64,000 nucleotides of DNA from Codonopsis lanceolata (taxonomy: Eukaryota > Streptophyta > Magnoliopsida > Asterales > Campanulaceae): contig CM028377.1 of assembly GCA_013146195.2 (NCBI GenBank), forward strand, positions 160,158,302-160,222,301, read 5' to 3'. Shown here piece by piece: positions 1-10,795 of the stretch; the first letter of the stretch is position 1; each line of letters begins with the position of its first letter. Under the pieces are notes generated by a model. It was not told the origin of the DNA. It did not search any database and saw only the letters and a program-made list of their open reading frames with translations. The position numbers and the translations under genes are program-made.

Positions 1-1681
1 GTCAAAAATGATAAAGATGAATTAGTCCTGAGGACAAGGACTATACTGGGGTTATAGAATGTGTATCGATTTGCGTAAATTAAATGCGGCAACAAGGAAA
101 GACCACTTTCCTTTGCCATTTATTGACCAAATTCTTGAAAGATTGAAAGAGCTTGAGCCATGAATACTATTGTTTTCTTGATGGTTTTTAAGGGTATAAT
201 CGGATCCTGTTGCACTGAAGACCAAGAGAAAACATTTACCCTTTGGTACTTTTGCCTTTAGGAGAATGCCTTTTGGGTTGTGTAATGCACCGCTACTTTT
301 CAAAGATGCATGATTTCTATATTTTCGGACTTAGTTGAAAGATGCGTAGAAGTTTTCATGGATGATTTTTCGGTTTGGAAATTCTTTTGATCATTGTTTA
401 GAAAACCTTACATCGTCTAAAAAGATCTTTTGAAACTAATTTAACTTTAAGTTGGGAGAAAAAGTCACTTCATGGTAAAACATGGAATTGTCTTAGGGCA
501 TGTTGTTTCAAATAAAGGAATTGAAGTTGACAAAGCTAAAATTGAAGTTATTTCGACTACCCCTCCGCCGAGTTAAAGGAGTTCGAAGTTTTCGGGTCAT
601 CTTTGGTTTTTAGATTTATAAAGATTTTTCCAAAATATGTAAACCTCTATGTAATTTGTTAGCAAAGATACAGAGTTTATTTTGATAAAGAATGTTTGGA
701 AGCTTTTAATTTATTAAAAGAAAAGTTGACTCTTGCCCCAATTTTATCAGAGCCACTGATTGGTCGCTTAGTTTGAAATCATGTGTGTGCATCGGTTGCG
801 ATTGGAGCCGTGTTAGGACAAAGGGTAGATAGAAAGCCTCATGTGATCCATTATGCTAGTAGAACTCTAAATGATGCTCAATTGAATTATACGAAAAGGA
901 ATTTTTATGAAGTATATGCTTTAGAAAAATTTAGATCATATCTGCTAGGATCAAAGTGATAATTTTACGATCATTCTGCATTAAATATCTCTTAAGTAAG
1001 AAGGATGCTAAACCAAGATTAATTAGATGGATGTTATTGTTACAAGAATTTGACATAACTATCAAGGATAAAGAGGAGCAGAGAATGTTGTGGTGACCTT
1101 GAGTTAAATTTTTCACCCACTGGGCGTCAATTTCTTGATGATCTGTCCCCATTAATGATAATTTTCTGGATGAACAACTCCCTAGCCATTAAAGATTGGA
1201 CCCTTGGTATGCTGATTTGTCAGCTTCACTATGTGAATATAATTCAGGATTTTGATCATTCGAAAGAAATTTTGAGGCGGAAAAATTATTTTTGGGGAAG
1301 CTCCTCACTTATACAAGATTTTGCTCGATTCTTTAATAAGAAGATGTATTCAGAAAAAAAAGACCAACAAGGTATCATGGATTTTGTGGATATTCTTGTG
1401 GTGGTCATTTTAGTGGTAATAAAACCGCTCGAAAAATTTTGCAATCAATTGGCCTCTGTTTTAGAGATTGTGAACTGTTTTACAGAACATGCAAACAAGA
1501 TAAATAAAAGAACAGGTTGTATAGGAAGAAGAAACAGATGCCCTTACATGTTAGTATTTAGTAGTTGAAATCTTTGATGTTTGGGGTAATTGATTTTATG
1601 GGTCCTTTCTGTGTCCAATAATTGTGAATATATTTTGTTGCTGATTGATTATGTCTCTAAATGGATAGAAGCAGTAGCAAC
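1..1681 (+). pseudogene. Ty3/gypsy (Athila-like) pol remnant: RT, RNase H, start of integrase
   Basis: Broken polyprotein of a Ty3/gypsy retrotransposon, readable only by changing frame. From about 59 the reading gives CIDLRKLNAATRKDHFPLPF, the classic gypsy RT opening. A PFGLCNAP-type stretch follows near 255-295 and FMDDFSV, the RT catalytic box, near 355-375. RNase H follows at about 770-1060 (HVIHYASRTLNDAQLNYTKR, then YLLSKKDAKPRLIRW). A degraded linker leads to the integrase motif YILLLIDYVSKWIEAVA at 1630-1680. The wording of these blocks matches the Athila branch. Multiple stops and frameshifts mean it is dead. It is cut on the left by the window edge and on the right by an N gap. No LTR of its own is visible. 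Confidence 0.85.
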
Positions 1682-1781
1682 NNNNNNNNNNNNNNNNNNN
1701 NNNNNNNNNNNNNNNNNNNNNNNNNNNNNNNNNNNNNNNNNNNNNNNNNNNNNNNNNNNNNNNNNNNNNNNNNNNNNNNNN
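1682..1781. other. Assembly gap (100 N)
   Basis: Exactly 100 unknown bases, the usual placeholder for a gap of unknown size. Retroelement sequence of two different lineages lies on either side, so the join should not be read as one continuous element. Confidence 0.99.
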
Positions 1782-3799
1782 AGAAGGCAATGTACAAAAG
1801 CCTCGCATTATGTATCAAAAGCCCTCACTGATGTAGAGGGAAGATATTTTAATGCGTAGAAATTGGCTTACTCGCTTGTTGTTGCCGCCGGAAACTTCGA
1901 GCTTATTTTTCTCGCTCATTCAATTGTTGCTGTACACTAACATTCACCTTGGAAAGATTTCTGCACAAGCCGATAACATCCGGGTCGATATTTATTTAAT
2001 TGAGTTAACCGAGTTTGATATCGATTATCAGCCACGGCGAGCAATCAAGGCGCAAGCTATAACATACTTTGTAGTCGAGACAAGCTTTTATGATTCTGCT
2101 GAGAAGCAGTAGAAGTGAAGCAACAAATGACCGAGCGATGCAAATCCAAAGCCGAGGTTTGAATATTGTTGGGAACTTCATAGATGGTTCGGCTAGTCGA
2201 TTTGGGAGTGGTGCGGGTCTAGCGTTAGTTCCACCCGAGCAAGATGTAGAGTTTGAGAAGGCATTGCGCTCAAATTCCAAATAACAACCAGCCAATATGG
2301 TTTTAATTGTGCGGGTCTCTCGAGCCAAGCAGTAAGACATTGAGTGCAAGCGCGTTGTATATCATGATTCTCGCTGGTGGTAAATCAAGTCAAGGGCACT
2401 ATGGCACATCACCCAATTTTGGTTCGTTATCGCGGCAATGGTAAGAGAAATTTTGAAGGATTTCGATTATTGAATTGCAAGAATTGCTCTGAGGACAACA
2501 TGCGAGCGTATTACCCGTCGAAGATGGCCGATGAAATCCAGTTTTGCATCCTCGAGTCATGATCGAGCATTCGAGGTTCCTCATCGAGAGAGAGAGGTGG
2601 TTATGGACATGAAACGTACTGTCAAATGTTGATAGATGATCTCGAGCTACATCGAGAGCTGGTGTCGCCCAAGACAAAAAGGAAGTTAGAACCATTTAAA
2701 ACGGCTATGCAGCTTACATTATCTTAGATAATATTTTATATCGCCGATCTTATACTCCGAACCTTTGTCGAGGTGTGTTCGCCCGCAAATGACTCAAGGA
2801 AATTGGGCGTGTATGGCGTGCTGTGAGGTCACCCGCCAACCGTTACCGAAAAAGTATTAGCAGAGGGATTTTATTGGATAACTTTTGCGACGCAGATGCC
2901 GAGGTGTATGTTCGCTTGTGACAAGTGTCGCCAAGTATGCCGATATCCCACGATTGCCATCCACCGAAAGCGTACTTCCGTTATAGCATCGTGGGCCGCT
3001 CGAGATGTGGGGAATAGACTTGATTGGTCATTTTCCGCCGCTGCTCTAAATTCAAAGCATATGTGGATTACTTAATTTAAATGGGTGGAGGCAAAACCAT
3101 CTGCAACTATAAGTGAGGTCAACGCCATCGACTTTGTACACCCAACATATATGGTGCTTGGCTTGGAGTCCCGCGAGCAATTGTGTCCCCGATCATGGGC
3201 TTTGAAAGTTTACCAAGGCATGCGCATGAGGGTAAAACATCGCAATCATTCGTGGCATATCCATTGGTAACGGCGTGTCAAGCCGCGAATAAGCAAATTT
3301 TGCATGTGTTGAAAAGGAATCGAAGAAAAGGTCGGAAGATGGGTAGACGAGTTGCCTTCGCTTACGGGCTGCAGAACGACCGTAAGGGGACCAAAGGAGA
3401 GACCGCCAGCTTACTGTTCGATGCTATGGCTCAAGCGAGATGTACTTGCCCACTCATAGGTATTAAATTACAATGTCGAATCTAAAAGATACTGAGCAAA
3501 TGGATTTGGATTTATTAGAGGAAAAGCTAGAAGCCAAAATGAGAATGACCAACTATAAACAACGAAGCAAAGGCTCACCACGATAAGAGAGTTCGTGGTC
3601 GATCGCTTGTCGGGGATTGGGTCCTCCAAGATTGAGGCAACGGGTCATCGAAATGAATGGGGAAGTTGTCACTAAATTGGGAAGGCCCTTTCGTGTCTCG
3701 AGGATCGTAAAGAGGGCACCTACATGTTATGTAATGCAGGATGGTGATGAGCTAAAACATCCTTGGCATGCAGCATCATTTAAAGAAATATTATCGTAA
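1782..3799 (+). pseudogene. Ty3/gypsy (Tat-lineage-like) pol remnant: RNase H, integrase, chromo-less tail
   Basis: A second gypsy polyprotein remnant with different wording from the one left of the gap. RNase H: YVSKALTDVEGRYFNA at 1808-1858, then a block ending IELTEFDIDYQPRRAIKAQA at about 2000-2060, typical of Tat-lineage elements. Integrase zinc-binding and core pieces occur at about 2700-3190, with readable fragments such as CDKCRQVCRYP-like sequence, WGIDLIGHF (3008 on) and WVEAKPSATISEVNAIDF (3083 on). The last stretch (3617-3799) ends RAPTCYVMQDGDELKHPWHA and a stop, the usual C-terminus of Tat/Ogre-type pol. Several frameshifts and stops make it non-functional. Confidence 0.85.
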
Positions 3800-3904
3800 T
3801 TGGTACTAGTAGTATGTGCTTGTGTATTTTTTCCATTTGTGAAAAATGATTATAATGAAGCTTAATGGGGCTTTAAGTTGGGATTACTTGAGTTGAATTT
3901 TACT

Positions 3905-4165
3905 TTAGCCAGCATAAAGGGCTTTATGCTCGAAAGGAAAGTTGGTCCGAGGGGTGGTTTTCCTCGTTAGCTTTTCCTGCATAAAGGGCTTTATGCTCGA
4001 AGGAAAGTTGGTTTGAGAGGTGATGTTTTTCCTCAATACCTGATTATCTTCTTCTTGAGCATGAGGGCTTTATGCTCCGGGATAGTTGGTTTGAGGAGGT
4101 GATGTTTTTCCTTAGTAATCTATCCATTTGCAAGCATGGAGAGTTTTATGCTCTGAATGGACTTG
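3905..4165 (+). repeat. Tandem repeat, about 65-85 bp unit, about 4 degenerate copies, in retroelement 3' region
   Basis: The phrase GCATAAAGGGCTTTATGCTC recurs at about 3911, 3970, 4058 (diverged) and 4133 (diverged), each followed by a GAAAGTTGGT...GAGGTGATGTTTTTCCT-like stretch. The GCATAAAG...CTTTATGC core is itself a palindrome. Tandem repeats in the 3' untranslated region between pol and the 3' LTR are known in Tat-lineage elements (Retand of Silene is an example), and this array lies just after the pol stop. Confidence 0.75.
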
Positions 4166-4828
4166 CTTTTTATAACCCGAATAGAAATATTTCTATCCAG
4201 AAAAGTTAGATGCAAAACAACGTTTCCAAAGCGTGACTGCTTGGTTAGCAAAAGCAAACGAAGGAAAAAATATTACGTTTGCAAAATGTCAAATGTTTGG
4301 GACTTAGAGCACGAGGCTCGAAAGTTTAAAATTCATCATCACGATGGGGTTAGCAAGAGTTGGTGTAGGTTGTCGCCACTGTTGGTCGGGCCTCATTCTC
4401 TGCATGTGGGTTGGCCGCTTCATTTTCTAAGATTAGGATTGGCCGCTTGTTGTTTCTGGACGAGAGGAGCAAGTTCTCGCTCTGTGATTTCTCTTGACCA
4501 TATTTGTGCCATCACCGATCGTTATTTCTCATAGGAGGGTCTAAGTGTCCAGCTTTGCTAGTGTCCACTGCCATGAGATGAGTTCGCCTCAAGGTATCAC
4601 GGATCAAGGCATGTCCCGGGGGGTTTCACATTTAAGGGAGTATTGGTGCCCCTGTTGCAAGTTGTTTCTGCCTAAACTCAAGACCGCTACAAGCCAATTG
4701 TCGCAATGTGGTTAACCCCCGTGAAGAAAAAAGGATACGCTTCTTCTTCGACAGCAAAGAAAGTCTTCAATTCTTGTATTCGGTGATAAGATTCTCCTTT
4801 TGAGCAGCGGGCTTGTACCGATTCAGTT

Positions 4829-6791
4829 TCATTTGTTCTCCACGGCCGTGGCATCTTTCTTCACTTTCTCATTTCGTTGGTTGCTTCTCATGAATCCTTC
4901 CTCATGATGTTGTTGAAAACACTCTCTTGGTTTCTTGGAAAAGGTGAGGTGAGCATCAAGGATCCTTTCCCTCTTCGACTTGGGATCTCGGTAACTTTGG
5001 AGGTCGGGCTTTCCTCGCTTTCTTTCAACTCGGCCCTCGGTGAGTTGACTTGCTCTTCCGAGGCATTCTTTGAGTGGCGATTTGGAGGTCTTGACATTGT
5101 CGATAAGTCGATCAAAGAGAAGCTCGATCTTGGTGGCCATCTGACGAAAAATAAACCAAGTTAGAAGTGAAAGAGGTGTGAGCGAGAGACGAAGTGAGTT
5201 ACCTCGGTCATGCGCATTCAGATCTCTCCCAACCGGGATAGCGTGGCGAGTTGAGTCTCCGCTTTGATACATCTTGAGTCTTTTGGCATCCTGGCAGAGG
5301 CTAGCCGGCGTAGCCACCTCTCTTGTTGGTGTTTATATTGGCTAGATCGAGAGCAGACCCCAATTTCGACAATCAATTTGGTTGCTAGTTCGCGACTTTA
5401 AGGCATGTCAAAATTATCTCTACGCGGATGGGTGCTCGGGAACTAGAAGCTTCAGCAGGATCGCTCTGATCAGTTTTCGATCGAGTTCTTCTTTCAGGGG
5501 GCGAAGTGGGAAGAGGCCTTTTTGATTGCTGTTGAGGTTGTTGCTGGGGTGATTGTTGTTGAGGTTGTGGTTGTTGTTGTGGTTTGTTGTTGAAATTTGG
5601 ATGTATTGCGGAGTTTGGTTGACAAAATTTGTTGGTGTGTGAAGTAGCTGTTTGACTTTGTTTGGTTAGTCAGGTTGTTTCCTCGACCGGCGTTGGTGGG
5701 TGGGATTGTTGGGAGTCAGTAGGCATCCGATGATTTCACTGCTGCTTGAGCCTCTTTGCATCGCTTGAAGCGGTTCGAATCTCCATTTGCCTCATATACG
5801 CCAAATAAATAAATGTTAAGAGAAAGCGGGGGATCGGTGGTGATAAGACAAAAGAAAAGTTATGCAAACGGATAGGGAAAAGCGAGTGCGGTTTCTTAGA
5901 GTTGGAGGCATCTCGGGCATTCGCTTGGAAAGTTTCCACGGTGACAGCAGTTTCCCGAAACGGATGGGGCACCTCGGGATCCAAGATGGTTTGTGGTTCG
6001 CAGCCTCGTACTGGCCAAGATAGAATTGCAGCTCGGCGTAATGTAGGGAGATCAGAGGTTAAGGCAGTCCAATCCAGGACCCAGTCTTGCCCTTGCTTTC
6101 CATCTTTTACTCCGAAGTCTCTGAAAGTTTTTTAGAAAGTTTTGGGGGTTGGGGTTCTCACCTCTGCCGGAAGGCTTGTTTATCATATTTGGCAATGGCT
6201 AAGTTATTTAGATAAGGCAAAGGCCAGACCTATCACGGGATTCTACTAGCAAGGGTTTCGCATCCCGGCATCCACTTTGTTAGGGTTTTCGGAGAGAAGT
6301 TTGAAGTAATGGGGTTTTGCGACCGGAGATACGCCCGGTTTTCTTATCGATGGAAAGAAAGGAATTTTCGAAAGAGTTCCATGCTCGGTTCAAAATTGAG
6401 AAGTCTACAAAGCTACGATGTATGAAATTAAAACCTAACTAAACGTGGTTAAGGTTAAGTTACAGGGAAGGGCGTTGTTCACGATAAGGAACTCAGCGAA
6501 GAAGGGGTCTACAGGTAAGCGGAGACCAACTAAGAAGAAATCAAAATAGAAGACCATCCGGTCTCCTTGAAAGTTGTGGCCGGCTTCAAGGTCCAAGTCG
6601 AAGGCCCTAACTCGATAATTTGGGGTCCATACCTCAAGGAGTAAAACCAGTTGAAACCTCATCCTCGCTTTGTAGGTCATCCCCAGGGAAATGAAAGGTG
6701 TGGTAGTCGAGGCGGCTTGTTGGCCCCGGTCTTGCTTGCTCGGTTGGGACTGGTTAAAATCGGGGATTTTCGGTGGCAGCTTGTTCGACAT
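4829..6791 (-). pseudogene. Antisense ORF remnant of a Tat-type retroelement (putative gypsy-type 'Transposase_28'-like)
   Basis: Minus-strand open fragments lie between the pol end and the probable 3' LTR: 6791-6435 (118 aa), 5984-5736 and 5317-4829, with a Gln/Asn-rich stretch read from about 5620-5510. The 6791-6435 fragment ends with LRLPVDPFFAEFL followed by an NALPCNLTL-like block. This resembles the LPLHPF...L(A)PxQLxPN pattern of PF04195 (putative gypsy-type transposon proteins). Extra ORFs antisense to gag-pol in this place are known for Tat-lineage elements. Stops separate the pieces, so I treat it as one broken gene. The family assignment is from memory of the pattern, not a search. 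Confidence 0.5.
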
Positions 6792-7796
6792 TGCGAGGGA
6801 GCGTGCGTTCGGAAGGCCTCGTCGAACAAGCTGTGGGGAACCTCTCGTTCAGCTTGCTTCCGAGGCTGGAGGGGGAGGCAGAGGATTCAATTTGTTCCTG
6901 AGTAGCTCCATGATCATAAGCTCGACCTTCGATCTCGGAGGGCGTTCTACCGTCAGAAGACATCCTACGATGATATCGAGGAACACGGGTTAAACCACAG
7001 CGAGGGAAAAAGGGAAAAAGTGTCGAAAACTCGCGGAAGCTAGTTAGGGTTTAACCGTAAACCAATGAACGGGGGGCATTGGTCAACGTTCCTCGATTTA
7101 CGGGTGAAGGTAGTTTTGGGATGGAAGGAGTTTGATGCAAGAACATCAAAGACGTGAAATTCAAAGAAAGTTTTGAGTAAAGAAAAGGGGCAAGAAAAAG
7201 GGGCGTGAAATTCAAAGAAAGTTTTGGTAAAGAAAAGGGGGCATGGAAATTTCGGATTCGACAGTTAACTTAAGAATACGTAAATCAAGGCATAATAAGT
7301 GAAAAGTGAAGGAAGTATACTTGTATTAAGAATGTTCAAGTCTTTGAAGCGAGATGAAGCGAAGATTTGGTCGAGTCCGGGAACTTGTTGCGATTATGCG
7401 ATAGGATCGATTCGTTGAAAGCTGGCACTGTAAGAATTTGGGGAAAGTTTGGAATGAAAATGGCTCTTGGCTTTTTAAAGGAAACCGCCGATTGAAAAAA
7501 AAAATTTCATCATTAAGGTGCGATAATCGAAGTCAAAATGACGGTAGCGTGCATTTAATGCATTTCGTGGAAAACGCGCCTTTTGTAGGACTGACGGCGG
7601 TGGTGGTTCATTTCCTCGATTTCACAGGCAGAGATACCTAAAAGAGAGTTTATGAGCAACCGTGCATCTAGGTTTTGGTGTCTGAATTATTTGAACCGTG
7701 GAATTTAGTAACTCTGGAAAAATATCTTTTCCAATTTCTTGGGCTCCTCCTCGTCACGAGTATGAATACTCAGTGAGGCAAGGAGTAGGGGGCTAC

Positions 7797-8433
7797 TGAG
7801 CTAACCGGCCCAACAAGCCCAACAGGCCCGAGTTAAAGAACCGTATGCAAAGTAAGTTAGTGACATCCGTGCAGGCGAGCAAGTTGTTGAGCGTGTTAAG
7901 GTACCTCACAGTGGGGGCTTAATTAGCGAGCAAGGTTGAGGAGAAGCGAGCAAGATTTATGCTGTCGTCCAGAGTGAAGAGTCGAAGTCGGTTATCTATA
8001 TTTGGGCAAGGCGTTTGACGTTTGTTAAAGCGAGGGCGGTTATCGGGTCAGGAAATCCGATCAATCGATCGTTCCCATTAATGGGTTAGTTATTACGCCT
8101 ATCATTAAGGGCCATGAAGATCATGGGCGATTAATGGCATTCGTAGGCGATTAATAACGATTATTGATTAAGCCTTAGGTAAATATAAAAAGCAAGGTAG
8201 AATGTGATAAAAGGTATGCGCAATCTTATTCTCTAGCCAAAACTTCTATTTGAATTGTTAACTCTCTTGTGCTAATTCACGCTTAGGAGGGCTTTTGGAG
8301 TGCCCTGCCGCCAGGTTCACGTTGTTCATTTTTACTCGAGTTGGGCTCAGAGGATCTACAAACACGTTGAAAGCCAGGTGTTTAGATTGGGCTGTTTAGT
8401 GGGTCCAGATTATCTTGGACGCATCAGTGACAA
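7797..8433 (+). mobile_element. Probable 3' LTR of the Tat-like element
   Basis: A purine-rich tract (AGGAGTAGGGGGCT near 7781-7795) is a plausible polypurine tract and is followed by TGAGCTAACCGG. The stretch contains a good TATA box (8184-8190) and, downstream, a transcribed-leader-like region ending near GACGCATCAGTGACA (8433). This order fits an LTR. The 5' LTR is not in the window, so neither boundary nor target duplication can be verified. Confidence 0.45.
8184..8190 (+). promoter_or_regulatory. TATA box of the probable LTR
   Basis: TATAAAA in AAATATAAAAAGCAAGG, about 240 bp before the presumed LTR end, as expected for an LTR promoter. Confidence 0.5.
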
Positions 8434-9369
8434 TTATAACTCGATGTACACAAAATAGCTATAATCGAATAAATTATCATGCAATAAATACAATGAATTA
8501 CCAATTGTGATGATGCATGCTACGCTATATTACACCGATGTATGCAATTAAATATATTTTGCATTCGCGACCATATTTATATCGACTCCCTTTCGTGCCT
8601 TATGATTTTATTAATCCTTGGTCGCGCATGAAAAATGAAAATATATACGTACCCATTTATGAAATGTGACATATCAATGGAGCTAATTGTGCTCTACATA
8701 TGATTATTTATCTGCCCTAGCATGATAAATGGTAATGAAATTACCTTATTCATCGTTGCGCCTAAATTGCGCATGAACTCTCTATATAGATCTTGTTGTG
8801 ACCACATATTACACATAAACTAATTGTCCATGATATTATCCCGGTTCAAAATATTTAGTCTCGGTAAAATATAAGTTGGTGCGAGTTGCACATCATTTCA
8901 TGCTTTAGTCACACGACTCACATAAGAGATAATACTAAAAACTTATGTGTTCGTCGTATCTAAAAATTGATGCAATCTCCTTCAGTCATGCTAATATAAA
9001 TAATTATTTATTGTCACTCACATAAATTTATAGCATGCACACCATCTTATTATCATAAGATTAAATGCACAATATACACCCCAATTTTATTTAAAAGGGG
9101 GTTATGTTTGCTTTGCAAACGATGACTTAAATTTTCAGGTACTAAAACCAAGTCAACTAAGCCTTGGTAACTCCGAGAACCATGTCACTCTCCTTTTCAA
9201 CATTGATCTCGCTCGTACTGAGCGCCTTAGACATAATTGCAGTGCTAACCCAGACTTCCTCTAAGGAAAAACTACAATGACCATAAGTACTTCTAAACTT
9301 CAAGGTAAACACGTACAGTCGAGAAGTAAGGGGCCTGCCTGCAAACAGAAAACTGAAGTAATCTTTAAA
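8434..9369. other. No recognisable feature
   Basis: AT-rich sequence with short unrelated ORFs. I see no coding motif, terminal repeat or tandem array that I can support. Confidence 0.5.
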
Positions 9370-9995
9370 CAACCATGACTTCTTCACGAGTAGGTAGGGC
9401 CATGCCCAGAAGACCTAAGTATTTACCTAGGTAATATACGATTAACAGAGCAGGTAGGAAACCACCAGACAGGGCCATGCCCACTAGGAAATTACCCAAA
9501 TGCTTGCTAACACGAGCAGTAGGGGTGCTACCGACCATTTGCCTATCCTGGATCCCAAAAAAACCAGGTAACGAGTTGGTTGTCCTTTTCTCTCTATGAT
9601 ATACACTTAACATAACTGGTGGTCACCACTAGACAAGGCCTTGCATAGTTAACTTCTCGCCAGAAAATTCGGCCATGCCCGCTAGGCAATTACCTGGATG
9701 CCTACTAGCATGAGCAGTAGGGGCCTTGCCCGTGATTTAACTGCCTTGGATCCCGAAAAGACCAGGTAACTAGTTGGTCGTCATTCTCTCCTAGGTGATA
9801 TACGCTTAACAGAGTCGGTAGGCAGCCACCGGACAGGGCCTTGCCCAATTAACTTATGGCCAGAAAATTGCTGGACCATGCCCGCTAGGCAGTTACCCGG
9901 ATGCCTGCTTAAACAAACAATATGGGCCGTGCGCGGAAATCCTTTGCAAGAACTAAGCACTTTTCTTGACAAGCCTTGGTAAATACCGAGCACAT
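9370..9995. repeat. Tandem repeat, about 200-bp unit, three degenerate copies
   Basis: Matching landmarks recur about every 200 bp. CTAGG(A/C)AATTACC-like sequence occurs at about 9486, 9683 and 9886. GACAGGGCC(A/T)TGCCC and ACCAGGTAAC also repeat, as do TGATATAC(A/G)CTTAACA stretches at about 9597 and 9796. Copies differ by many substitutions, so the array is old. It abuts a second, unrelated array and may be part of a retroelement untranslated region or a small satellite. Confidence 0.7.
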
Positions 9996-10017
9996 TAAAA
10001 GTTTTTTTCGGGTAACT

Positions 10018-10290
10018 ATGCTTCCCGCTCGAGGATTACTCACAGATGAGCTCTATAATATCCTCCCGCTTAAGTTAGCTAGCGGTTGAGTAGATTACAT
10101 GTCTTCTCCCACTTACGCTCCCCGCTCGAGGGTTACTCGCGACTGAGCTCTATGTTATTCTACTCCTCAAGTTTACACGTGGTCGAATAGATTACGTGCC
10201 TTCCCGCTCTTACGCCCCCATTCGTGGGTTTACTGCTAAGCTCTATATTATCCTCTAGCTCTAGTTTGCTCATGGTCGAGTAGGTTGATG
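10018..10290. repeat. Tandem repeat, about 90-bp unit, three degenerate copies
   Basis: GCTC(C)CCGCTCGAGG(A/G)TTACTC, GAGCTCTAT(A/G)(A/T)TAT and GG(T/C)(T/C)GA(G/A)TAGATTAC(A/G)TG(T/C)CTTC recur at about 90-bp spacing (about 10021, 10118 and 10208). The array stops just before the minus-strand gag remnant. Confidence 0.7.
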
Positions 10291-10329
10291 AGCCCAAGAT
10301 TTCCCTGAACTTTCTTTTTAATTTCCTAT

Positions 10330-10655
10330 TATTTTGTGCTATTAACATGATGGTGTTGCATTCAGCATGGGACGACCATAATCATTAATAGTTCTTTGAT
10401 TGATTATTACTTCCATATTTCTATCAGCTGGTTCCTCTCTTCTTTGATTCCTGTTTACCGGAGGAACCATATTTTCAATATTTTGATTATTATTATTATC
10501 CATTGGAGGATCAACCGATGATCCTCTCGATTCAAGCGTTCTTGATTAATAGGCTGATTTTCCAAATTATCATGGTCTTCCTAATTCTTACCAAGATTAT
10601 TTATATTTTGATTTAAATCGGCCAGTTTAGGATTTAGAGATCTACGATCGTACAT
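10330..10655 (-). pseudogene. N-terminal gag remnant of an Athila-like Ty3/gypsy element
   Basis: Read on the minus strand from about 10655, a polar Asn/Gln-rich stretch includes NRNQRREEPADRNM and ends near RTINDYGRPMLNATPS. This resembles the RTLRDY...P region at the start of plant Athila/Tat gag proteins. It lies directly downstream (minus sense) of a PBS and LTR, the right place for gag. It is interrupted by stops and truncated at about 10330 by unrelated repeat sequence. Lineage is inferred from pattern only. Confidence 0.55.
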
Positions 10656-10774
10656 AAAATATAAAAAACAAATAAAAAAATTAAAACTAGAAAATAAAAA
10701 TCTTTTTTTTGTAAATTAAAACTAGAAAATTAAAAACAACGCTACCAACAAACTAACAAAGAAAACTTGCTTGT

Positions 10775-10790
10775 CCTTGCAACGCGCCAA
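10775..10790 (-). other. Primer binding site of the minus-strand gypsy element
   Basis: On the minus strand this reads TTGGCGCGTTGCAAGG, close to the TGGCGCCGTTGCC-type primer site common in Athila-like elements. It sits a few bases from the LTR end. Confidence 0.6.
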
Positions 10791-10795
10791 AAACT

